DNA of 7,618 bases from an uncultured Flavobacteriales bacterium (GTDB taxonomy: Bacteria; Bacteroidota; Bacteroidia; Flavobacteriales; Vicingaceae), in NCBI GenBank assembly GCA_913052515.1, contig CAJXFJ010000066.1:1-7618 (forward strand), read 5' to 3'. Under the pieces are notes generated by a model, which was given only the letters and a program-made list of their open reading frames with translations, did not search any database and was not told the origin of the DNA. Shown one piece after another: positions 1 through 7,128 of this stretch. A program made the position numbers and the translations under genes. Position 1 is the stretch's first letter, and every line of letters begins with the position of its first letter.

Positions 1-16
1 TGGTAAACTGTTTATA

Positions 17-787
17 ATGAAATTGTACTTAGGCGCACTAATAAGTTTTTTATGTGCTTGTTTTCAATTCATTGAAAAATCAAATGAAATATCGCCGAAG
101 AATTCATATCCTCTTCAAAAACAAATGAATGAAATAAGTGGACTGTGTTGGGATAATACAGGGCTATATGCTATTCAAGATGAAAAAGGAGTTATCTACC
201 AATGGCAAGATGCCAAAAAAGAATTTTCAGAACTTATTCAGTTTAAATCAAAAGGAGATTTTGAAGGCATAGCCAAAGTCAAGCAAATTTTTTATGCCTT
301 GCGAAGCGATGGGCGAATTTATCAAATAGACAAGGAAGGAGAAGAAATGCATTTCAATTTTCCAATGGAAGATAAGGATTTGGAATTTGAAGGACTAAGC
401 TATGATGAACAAACTAATCAATTGTTAGTGGCTTGTAAGCATCATAAAAACAAAGAGAAAGATCAGTTTTTATGGATTTATGCATTCAATTTAAAGCAAA
501 ATTCATTTTTGACTGAGCCTTTCCTGAAAGTAGAAAAAAAACTTTTTTCAAACGACTTTAATGCTAGTGGAATTGGTGTAAATTCCAAAAACCAAATTGT
601 ACTTTGTAGTGCTAAAAAAGCCGCTTTGTTAGTTTTAAGTAGAATAGGAGAGGTAGTTAAATATCAAACACTAGATGCTTCTGAGTATTCCCAAATAGAA
701 GGAATTTGTTTTACAGCTGATGATCGCTTTTATTTAGCAAGTGAAAAGAATACAAAGGAAGCGGCTTATCTTTATGAGTTCAATTAA
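17..787 (+). CDS. SdiA-regulated-like (YjiK-type) beta-propeller lipoprotein
   Basis: The product is a 256-residue predicted envelope lipoprotein. Residues 1-15 form a short signal peptide with a K near the start, a hydrophobic core and a lipobox-like LCAC ending at Cys15. The mature part has recurring blade-start motifs of the form (E/S)-x-(S/E)-G-(I/L): EISGL at 39, GDFEGIA at 80, EFEGL at 123, NASGI at 182 and QIEGI at 226. This spacing and the motif type match the SdiA-regulated (YjiK) beta-propeller family, whose biochemical role is not established. No catalytic residues are apparent. The reading frame stays open to the left edge of the window, so the start could lie upstream; the ATG at 17 is preferred because it gives a good signal peptide. 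It ends one base before the phosphoesterase-barrel gene, which suggests co-transcription and a shared envelope role. The family call is fairly sure; the function is unknown. Confidence 0.72.
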   Translation: MKLYLGALISFLCACFQFIEKSNEISPKNSYPLQKQMNEISGLCWDNTGLYAIQDEKGVIYQWQDAKKEFSELIQFKSKGDFEGIAKVKQIFYALRSDGRIYQIDKEGEEMHFNFPMEDKDLEFEGLSYDEQTNQLLVACKHHKNKEKDQFLWIYAFNLKQNSFLTEPFLKVEKKLFSNDFNASGIGVNSKNQIVLCSAKKAALLVLSRIGEVVKYQTLDASEYSQIEGICFTADDRFYLASEKNTKEAAYLYEFN

Positions 788-788
788 T

Positions 789-3700
789 ATGAAAAAACTT
801 TTTGTCTATCTATTTCTAGTTTTTACTCTTTGGGCTTGTACAAAACAATCGGTTTTTTATCAGGCAGATAAAGCTATAGAAGAAGTAGTAGATGCTGATT
901 TAATTCAATCGGTTTTTTTATTGGGCGATGTAGGAGAGGGCCCAGAGGAATCTAAGTATCCTTTGCGTTATTTACATCAACAATTGCAATCCCTTGATCA
1001 TCAAAAAGCGGCTGTTGTTTTCTTAGGTGATAATATTTATCCAGTTGGTCTGCATGAACCTAATCATCCAATGAGGAAACAAGATGAAGAGCGAATAATT
1101 GCACAACTTGATGCCGTAAAAGACTTTAAAGGGGAGTTGGCTTTTATTCCGGGCAACCATGATTGGAGACAGGGAAAAGAAGATGGTTTTGAAGCGGTGA
1201 AATTGCAAGAAGACTTTATTCAAGATTATTTAAATGCTAAGGTTTTTGAACCTAGTGATGGCTGTTCTGGACCTGATGAAATGGAAGTTTCAGATGAGTT
1301 GACTATCATTTTAATTGACACACAATGGTGGCTTCACAAACACAGAAAAGGTAGAGGCGAAAAAGACGATTGTAAGTTTTCAACGAAAGAGCAGTTTTTG
1401 CTAGAGTTTAAAGAATTACTCAAAAAAAATAGACACAGACATGTAATTGTTGCAGGTCATCATCCTTTGTATAGCAATGGCAGGCATGGAGGTTATTTTA
1501 CTTTAAAGAATCACTTATTTCCATTAGCCGACTTAAAAAAGGGACTTTACATTCCACTTCCTATTTTGGGTTCCATTTATCCTTTTTACCGAAGCTTTTT
1601 TGGAAATATTCAAGACATTGCTCATCCTGAATATCAAGAACTAAAAAGAGAATTACTCGCGGCAATCAATACTTATGATAATGTAATATATGCGGCCGGG
1701 CACGAACATAATTTACAGTATGTACAAGAAAAAAACGGTCACTTTATTGTTAGTGGAGCAGGCTCAAAAGCCACAGATGTCCGATTCAATAAAAAGGTTG
1801 ACTTTGCTGCAAAACGAAAAGGCTTGTCTCGAATTGATGTATACCAAGATGGGTCTGTTTATTTAAGTTTTATTGTAGCCGATGAAGAATCAAAAGAAGG
1901 CGAAGTTGTTTTTCGAAAAAAGCTGTATCAAAAACACTTAAAATCCTTTCAATCTTCAAATCATGTAAAAAAGAAGTCTTACGCTTCAAGGTCAATTACA
2001 GTAGTTCCAGATTCTGCCTTTCATGCTTCTGCTAAAAAGCAGTTCTTTTTTGGGAAATTACACCGTAAATTATGGACACTTCCAATAGAAGTTCCTTACT
2101 TAGACATACACTACATTAATGGTGGTTTGACGCCAGTTGAGAAAGGTGGAGGACAACAAACGGTTGGATTGAAGTTTGAGACTGAAGATGGCATTGAATT
2201 CAAGTTTAGAAAAATTAAGAAGAGTGCTGATTTTTTGGTTGAAAAACAACTGAGAGGAACCTTGGCACAAGACATTATTTATGATGGAATTGGTGGTTCT
2301 CATCCATATGCAGCTGTAAGTATGCCCAAAATGTCAGAAGCAGCTAACATTTACTACACCAAACCGCAATTGGTGTATTTGCCTAAAGATTCAATTTTAG
2401 GCGATTACTACGAAGAATTTGGAGGTAGCTTCGGTTTGTTTGAAATGCACCCAGATGATGATATGAGCGAATATCCTCAATTTGGGAATAGCGCAGAAGT
2501 ATTAAATTATCAAGATGCCATTGAAGAACTAAGTCAACATCAAGATCATGTGGTTGATGAAAAATGGGTGCTTCGTTCTCGATTGTTTGACCTTTTTATT
2601 GGTGATTGGGATAGGCATGATGACCAATGGAGATGGGCCACCTTTGAAAAGGAAGATAAAACAATTTATAGGCCGATTCCTCGTGATCGTGATCAAGCGT
2701 TTTTTCAATTTGATGGGGTGATTATGAAAATTGCCAATCGAAAATGGTTGCTTAGAAAGTTTCAGCATTTTAAAAATAATATCAGAGATATAGCTGGCCT
2801 TTCTTTTAATGCTCGCTATTTTGACCGTTATTTCTTAACATCTATAGAAAAAGAGGATTGGGTGAAACAAGCTTTGTTTTTGAAGAACCAATTAAGTGAT
2901 AGTGTTCTGGAAGCCTCTTTAAAAGATTTGCCCAATGAAGCATATGAATTGAATGGCGAGAAGATTTTAAAAACATTAATAAATCGAAGAGAAAAGCTAG
3001 AAGAGTTTGCCCTAGAATATTATGAAATACTGGCTAAAGAGGTAAATGTTTACGGCACAATAAAAAAGGACTTTGTTGAGATAATTAGAAATGAAAATGG
3101 AAGTGTAGAGGTAAATCTATATCCCAGAAAAAAAGGAAAAAGAGTAGAAGAGGAGCAGTTTTATCACCGTGTTTTTTGGCCTAATGAAACCAAAGAAATT
3201 CGAATTTATGGCATGGGAGGTAAAGATGAGTATGAACTTAAAGGAGAATCGAAATCAAGTATTCTAGTGAGAATTATCGCTTCAAGAGAGGAGGATAAAT
3301 TGAAAGATGATTCCAAGGTAGCTGGATGCAGAAAGTACACCAAATACTACGACGATAAAGGAAATAACGATTTAGAAATTGGAAAAGAAACTCAATTAAA
3401 ACTTAAGAAAGAGGCCAACGCTTACTTTTTAGATCGCAGAGAGTTTAGGTATGATAATCTTGCACCCTTGCCTTCCATTGGGTTTAATTTAGACGATGGA
3501 TTTTACATTGGGGCAGGGTTTCAATACACGGGCCAAGGATTTAAGAAGGATCCTTATGCCATGAAACATCGTTTTACAGCGAATTATGCACGGAGGGCTG
3601 AAGGGTTTAAAATTGAATATGAAAATGATTACCGTGAACTTCTAGGCTCTTTTGATGCAGGCCTAAAGGTTTCAATAAAAAATCCTGAAGTATATCAGTT

Positions 3701-4469
3701 TTATGGTTTTGGTAATGAAACAAAAGCAGAAGAAGCGATAATAAATCAATCTGACGTTCGCTTAAATCGTTATGCTTTTCAAGGTAGAATAAGTAAATGG
3801 TCTAGATTAAAAGCGAGTAGAATTTCTTTGCTTTTTGGCTATGAAAACATTTTTCTAACTCATGCGCGATTTGTGGATTTATCTGCCGAAAGAAAAACAG
3901 ATAACTTATTGTCAGTAGGACTTGCTTATCAGTATAAAAACACGGACTCAGAAATTAATCCTGCAAAAGGAATTGAGTTTAACCTAGAAGGAATACAGAC
4001 AAATGGAATGAATTATAATGAAGTCAACTTTTTTAAGTTAAACACCCATTTTAGTCTATTTATTCCTCTAAATATGTTTAAGAAACAAACGACACTCGCC
4101 AGTCGATTAGGCTATGCAAATAACTTTGGTGATTACCGTTTTTACCAAGCCAACTTTTTAAGCGGTATGCAACAAATGCGAGGCTTAAGTCGGAACCGTT
4201 TTGCAGGTGAATCGGTTGTATTTGGCAATTTAGAGTTTAGAAAAAGCTTTTTAAAAGTTAAAAATTACATCATGCCGTTTGATTTTGGAATGTTGTTACA
4301 CACTGATATTGGGCGTGTTTACGTAGAAAATGACAGTTCTAAAAAATGGCATAATGCAATTGGGGGAGGTTTCTTCTTCAATATATTAGATTACTTTGCG
4401 TTAGTTGCATCTTATGCGGTTTCAGATGAAGATCAGGTTGTAAACTTTGGAACCAATTTTTACTTTTAA
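789..4469 (+). CDS. Metallophosphoesterase / kinase-like / BamA-type barrel fusion, outer membrane
   Basis: The 1226-residue product has a lipoprotein-type signal (LWAC, Cys17) and several modules. Residues about 40-340 are a calcineurin-like phosphoesterase with all five purple-acid-phosphatase blocks: GDVG (46-49), GDNIY (80-84), GNHD (122-125), VAGHH (221-225) and GHEH (304-307), so the two-metal site looks intact. Residues about 440-720 carry a Gly-rich turn (453-455), GDWDRHDDQW (605-614) and IPRDRDQAFF (630-639), which resemble the catalytic and metal-binding loops of atypical kinases; this is my inference. Residues about 898-1226 look like a surface-antigen (BamA/TamA) beta-barrel with an MRGL motif (1130-1133, compare VRGF) and a terminal aromatic residue. 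The ATG at 789 is chosen because it starts the signal peptide directly; the frame also offers ATG 774 and GTG 741, which overlap the previous gene. The substrate is unknown. The phosphatase and barrel calls are strong. Confidence 0.88.
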   Translation: MKKLFVYLFLVFTLWACTKQSVFYQADKAIEEVVDADLIQSVFLLGDVGEGPEESKYPLRYLHQQLQSLDHQKAAVVFLGDNIYPVGLHEPNHPMRKQDEERIIAQLDAVKDFKGELAFIPGNHDWRQGKEDGFEAVKLQEDFIQDYLNAKVFEPSDGCSGPDEMEVSDELTIILIDTQWWLHKHRKGRGEKDDCKFSTKEQFLLEFKELLKKNRHRHVIVAGHHPLYSNGRHGGYFTLKNHLFPLADLKKGLYIPLPILGSIYPFYRSFFGNIQDIAHPEYQELKRELLAAINTYDNVIYAAGHEHNLQYVQEKNGHFIVSGAGSKATDVRFNKKVDFAAKRKGLSRIDVYQDGSVYLSFIVADEESKEGEVVFRKKLYQKHLKSFQSSNHVKKKSYASRSITVVPDSAFHASAKKQFFFGKLHRKLWTLPIEVPYLDIHYINGGLTPVEKGGGQQTVGLKFETEDGIEFKFRKIKKSADFLVEKQLRGTLAQDIIYDGIGGSHPYAAVSMPKMSEAANIYYTKPQLVYLPKDSILGDYYEEFGGSFGLFEMHPDDDMSEYPQFGNSAEVLNYQDAIEELSQHQDHVVDEKWVLRSRLFDLFIGDWDRHDDQWRWATFEKEDKTIYRPIPRDRDQAFFQFDGVIMKIANRKWLLRKFQHFKNNIRDIAGLSFNARYFDRYFLTSIEKEDWVKQALFLKNQLSDSVLEASLKDLPNEAYELNGEKILKTLINRREKLEEFALEYYEILAKEVNVYGTIKKDFVEIIRNENGSVEVNLYPRKKGKRVEEEQFYHRVFWPNETKEIRIYGMGGKDEYELKGESKSSILVRIIASREEDKLKDDSKVAGCRKYTKYYDDKGNNDLEIGKETQLKLKKEANAYFLDRREFRYDNLAPLPSIGFNLDDGFYIGAGFQYTGQGFKKDPYAMKHRFTANYARRAEGFKIEYENDYRELLGSFDAGLKVSIKNPEVYQFYGFGNETKAEEAIINQSDVRLNRYAFQGRISKWSRLKASRISLLFGYENIFLTHARFVDLSAERKTDNLLSVGLAYQYKNTDSEINPAKGIEFNLEGIQTNGMNYNEVNFFKLNTHFSLFIPLNMFKKQTTLASRLGYANNFGDYRFYQANFLSGMQQMRGLSRNRFAGESVVFGNLEFRKSFLKVKNYIMPFDFGMLLHTDIGRVYVENDSSKKWHNAIGGGFFFNILDYFALVASYAVSDEDQVVNFGTNFYF

Positions 4470-4481
4470 CTTAGCAATTAA

Positions 4482-5099
4482 ATGATGTCGTCAGAAATTA
4501 TAATAAAAAGTGAGCAGTTTGTTAAAGCTGAGTTTGAGAAGTCAGAAGCAAGTAAGCTGACTTATCATAATTGGCAACATACAGAAACGGTTCGCAAAGC
4601 AGTAGAATTAATTGCGTCCAATACTAAAGGAGTGGGTGAGAATGAAAAAGAATATTTGATTTTAGGAGCTTTATTTCATGATTTAGGATATTTAACGGAA
4701 GCAGAAGGGCATGAAAAAAGAAGTGCTGAAATTGCTGCAGAATTTTTATCAAAAGAAGGATATGATGAAAAGGGTATTCAAGAAGTAAAGGAAATCATTT
4801 TAGCAACTGAATTACATCATAACCCAAAAAATACCTTAGAAGAAATCATTCGCGATGCAGACTTGGCTCACTTAGGAGATGAGGATTATATGAATACCAC
4901 GTATAAAGCGCTTGCTGAAGAGATTAAATGTTGTTCCGAGAAAAAGCTTTCTGATAAAGAATGGGCTCGTAAATGTGTGGTTTTTCTATCTGCTCATCGC
5001 TATTTAACCAACTTCGCCCGCAAGCATTTTGGAGTAAATAAGCGAAAAAATATTGAAAAATTGAAGCGACAATTACAAGTTTTAAACGCAAACAAATGA
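4482..5099 (+). CDS. HD-domain metal-dependent phosphohydrolase
   Basis: The 205-residue soluble protein carries the HD superfamily metal-binding set: H33 in YHNWQH, the H66-D67 doublet in FHDLGY, H112-H113 in ELHHNP, and D125/D127 in RDADLAHLG. These proteins hydrolyse phosphoester bonds, often in nucleotides or cyclic nucleotides; the substrate here cannot be read from sequence. No signal peptide or membrane segment is present, so it should be cytoplasmic. Two adjacent ATG codons (4482 and 4485) could serve as start. The gene begins 12 bases after the barrel gene and its TGA overlaps the next gene's ATG, so the two are very likely translationally coupled. In many Bacteroidota, as I recall, an HD domain of this kind is fused to a PycTM domain in one protein of about 400 residues; the two products here together have 414. 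The HD call is firm; a role in Pycsar-like signalling is inference. Confidence 0.87.
   Translation: MMSSEIIIKSEQFVKAEFEKSEASKLTYHNWQHTETVRKAVELIASNTKGVGENEKEYLILGALFHDLGYLTEAEGHEKRSAEIAAEFLSKEGYDEKGIQEVKEIILATELHHNPKNTLEEIIRDADLAHLGDEDYMNTTYKALAEEIKCCSEKKLSDKEWARKCVVFLSAHRYLTNFARKHFGVNKRKNIEKLKRQLQVLNANK
5096..5099 (+). other. ATGA stop-start overlap coupling HD and PycTM genes
   Basis: The TGA stop of the HD gene (5097-5099) shares bases with the ATG start of the PycTM-like gene (5096-5098). The downstream frame is closed by a TGA at 5054-5056, so it cannot extend far into the HD gene, which supports this start. Such overlaps usually mean termination-reinitiation, keeping the two products in a linked ratio. 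I see no convincing slippery heptamer that would suggest programmed frameshifting instead. Confidence 0.8.
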
Positions 5100-5725
5100 G
5101 TGAACCAAATCTAGCGGAGCAAGCAAAGCCTAAGACAAAAAAGAAGAAGTCTAAGAATCCACTAAAAGGCGTTGAAACCATGTTTAAGGTTTCGCTTAGA
5201 AATCATGTTGACTTAAGTGCTATTGCTGATCGTAAGGCAAATACTTTGATTAGTGTAAATGCCTTAATTATTTCTATTGTTTTATCCGCTTTATTTCCCA
5301 AGTTAGATTCCAATCCTTTTATGTTTTGGCCCAGTTTAACCATATTGGCAAGTAGTATCATTACCATTATTGTGTCCATACTTTCTACCATTCCAAATGT
5401 TACCCACGGAACCATTTCTCGTTCAGAAGTTGAACAGAAAAAAGGAAATCTGTTGTTTTTTGGCAATTTCTATAAAATGAAATTGCAAGACTATGAATGG
5501 AGTATAAATGAGTTGATGGAGGATAAAGACTACTTATACAATTCATTAACGCGAGATTTATTCTTTCTTGGAAAAGTATTAAACAAAAAGTACCGTTTTT
5601 TACGATTTGCCTACTTCTCTTTTATGTTGGGTTTAATCATATCTATTTTTGTTTTTGTTTACAATGTAGTACCTGTTATTGGAACTACCCAAGAAATAGA
5701 ATACGACTCTTTAGGCTTGTTTTAA
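5096..5725 (+). CDS. PycTM-like (DUF5706) Pycsar effector-type membrane protein
   Basis: The product has 209 residues. A lysine-rich N-terminus (eight Lys between 11 and 24) precedes the conserved stretch DLSAIADRKANTLISVNAL (39-57), which runs into the first membrane helix (about 51-67). A second helix lies at about 78-99 and a third at about 171-192. Between helices two and three is a soluble segment with NLLFFGNFYKM (118-128). This order and these motifs match the PycTM effector domain family. In Pycsar anti-phage systems, PycTM effectors respond to cCMP or cUMP and damage the inner membrane. No pyrimidine cyclase (PycC) is in the window, so a defence role is not shown. The gene overlaps the HD gene by four bases, giving a split version of the HD-PycTM protein. 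The family assignment is by remembered motif only and should be tested by profile search. Confidence 0.75.
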   Translation: MSEPNLAEQAKPKTKKKKSKNPLKGVETMFKVSLRNHVDLSAIADRKANTLISVNALIISIVLSALFPKLDSNPFMFWPSLTILASSIITIIVSILSTIPNVTHGTISRSEVEQKKGNLLFFGNFYKMKLQDYEWSINELMEDKDYLYNSLTRDLFFLGKVLNKKYRFLRFAYFSFMLGLIISIFVFVYNVVPVIGTTQEIEYDSLGLF

Positions 5726-5742
5726 GTCGCCTAGAGTTTGCT

Positions 5743-5750
5743 TAACTTTG
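5743..5750 (+). promoter_or_regulatory. Bacteroidota-type -7 promoter element for ffh-folD
   Basis: TAACTTTG matches the Bacteroidota housekeeping -7 consensus TAnnTTTG at every defined position. It lies in the only sizeable intergenic gap (5726-5772) and would give a leader of roughly 15-20 bases before the ffh start. The -33 element (TTTG) is weak: TTTA at 5721-5724 (18-base spacer) or CTTG at 5716-5719 (23-base spacer), both overlapping the end of the upstream gene. It suggests that ffh and folD can be transcribed independently of the four upstream genes. Confidence 0.55.
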
Positions 5751-5772
5751 CCGCCCAAAATCGCCGAATATT

Positions 5773-7122
5773 ATGATGTTAGAAAACTTATCAGATAAGT
5801 TAGACAGAGCCCTGAAAGTACTAAAAGGTCAAGGGCAAATTACGGAAGTAAACGTAGCAGAAACTTCGAAGGAAATTCGTCGTGCCCTTTTAGACGCCGA
5901 TGTAAACTTTAAAATTGCGAAAGAGTTTGCCAATCGAGTAAAAGAAAAAGCAATTGGTCAAGATGTATTGACTTCTGTTTCTCCGGGTCAGTTGTTTACT
6001 AAAATTACCCATGATGAGCTAACGCAATTGATGGGAGGCGAGCAAGAAGAAATAAATTTGAAAGGAAATCCTGCCATTATTTTAATAGCAGGTTTGCAAG
6101 GGTCAGGTAAAACTACCTTTTCAGGAAAACTAGCCAATCTCTTAAAAAAGAAGAAAGCGAAAAATCCATTGTTGGTGGCTGGTGATGTATACCGACCTGC
6201 GGCAATTGATCAGTTGCATGTAGTTGGTGAGCAAATTGGAGTTCAGGTTTATTCGGATAAGGAAAACAAAAATCCAGTTGACATTGCTCAAAGAGCCATT
6301 CAAGAAGCCAAATCAAAGGGCCATGATGTGGTTATTGTGGATACTGCTGGTCGTTTGGCGGTTGACCAAAAAATGATGGAGGAAATTTCTGCTGTAAAGG
6401 CGGCAATCAATCCAACAGAAATCTTATTTGTGGTGGACTCTATGACAGGTCAAGATGCTGTGAATACGGCAAAAGCTTTTAATGAGCAAATTGACTATGA
6501 TGGAGTAGTATTAACCAAATTAGATGGTGATACTAGAGGTGGAGCAGCACTTTCTATTCGCACGGTAGTAAATAAACCCATTAAGTTTATTGGTACGGGA
6601 GAAAAGATGGAAGCACTAGATGTTTTCTATCCAAAACGTATGGCTGATCGTATTTTGGGTATGGGTGATGTTGTTTCATTAGTAGAAAGAGCTCAAGAAC
6701 AGTACGACGAGGAGAAGGCAAGAAGATTACAGAAAAGAATTGCGAAAAATCAATTTGACTTTAATGACTTCTTAGACCAAATCGGTCAGATAAAGAAAAT
6801 GGGTAATGTAAAAGATTTAATGGGAATGATTCCGGGCGTTGGAAAAGCCATGAAAGACATTGATATTGATGACGATGCCTTTAAGCATATTGAAGCCATG
6901 ATTCATTCGATGACTCCGGAAGAAAGAGCGAATCCTAAAATGTTAGATGGTTCTAGAAGAAAACGTATTGCAAGAGGTAGCGGGACATCTGTACCGGAAT
7001 TGAACAAATTGTTAAAACAGTTTGAGCAAACCAGTAAAATGATGAAGATGATGGGCAATAAGCAAAACATGGCTAAAATGATGCGTAATATGCCTAAAAT
7101 GCCAGGCGGTTTAGGTAAATAA
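5773..7122 (+). CDS. ffh: Signal recognition particle protein Ffh (SRP54)
   Basis: Ffh binds the signal sequences of nascent membrane and secreted proteins and the SRP RNA, and with the receptor FtsY delivers ribosomes to the translocon, using GTP. The 449-residue protein has a helical N domain (about 1-90). The G domain carries GLQGSGKTT (P-loop, 107-115), DVYRPAA (138-144), DTAGR (190-194) and TKLDGDTRGG (248-257). The C-terminal M domain (about 325-449) holds the RNA-binding SRRKRIARGSG (394-404) and a methionine-rich tail. The length is normal for the family and all GTPase motifs are intact. The start is either ATG 5773 or the adjacent ATG 5776; common homologues start with a single Met before a residue and ENLSDK, so 5776 is possible. 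A promoter candidate lies just upstream, and folD follows after 6 bases. The identification is certain. Confidence 0.98.
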   Translation: MMLENLSDKLDRALKVLKGQGQITEVNVAETSKEIRRALLDADVNFKIAKEFANRVKEKAIGQDVLTSVSPGQLFTKITHDELTQLMGGEQEEINLKGNPAIILIAGLQGSGKTTFSGKLANLLKKKKAKNPLLVAGDVYRPAAIDQLHVVGEQIGVQVYSDKENKNPVDIAQRAIQEAKSKGHDVVIVDTAGRLAVDQKMMEEISAVKAAINPTEILFVVDSMTGQDAVNTAKAFNEQIDYDGVVLTKLDGDTRGGAALSIRTVVNKPIKFIGTGEKMEALDVFYPKRMADRILGMGDVVSLVERAQEQYDEEKARRLQKRIAKNQFDFNDFLDQIGQIKKMGNVKDLMGMIPGVGKAMKDIDIDDDAFKHIEAMIHSMTPEERANPKMLDGSRRKRIARGSGTSVPELNKLLKQFEQTSKMMKMMGNKQNMAKMMRNMPKMPGGLGK

Positions 7123-7128
7123 GATGAT

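Noticed and set aside
1..16. Tail of an upstream gene (stop TAA at 4-6 or at 15-17 overlapping the ATG at 17)
   Set aside because: Fewer than six codons are visible, so neither frame can be shown to be coding.
533..549. Eight-A run followed by six T, possible slippage or hairpin site
   Set aside because: It lies inside a coding frame (V-E-K-K-L-F) that continues intact; no loop to form a terminator and no sign of phase variation.
741..788. Longer N-terminus of the phosphatase-barrel protein from GTG 741 or ATG 774
   Set aside because: It would place charged residues ahead of a clean lipoprotein signal peptide and overlap the preceding gene by up to 47 bases.
846..920. Two near-identical T-rich copies (caatcggtttttt at 846 and 906)
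   Set aside because: Both encode Q-S-V-F inside the phosphatase gene in the same frame and differ in T-run length; most likely chance in AT-rich coding DNA.
4924..5181. Minus-strand open frame across the HD/PycTM junction, and other minus-strand frames
   Set aside because: They lie opposite well-supported genes, have low-complexity hydrophobic translations and no recognisable motif.
5726..5772. Rho-independent terminator after the PycTM gene
   Set aside because: Only a 4-base stem (agtt/aact) can be drawn and no T-run follows; too weak.
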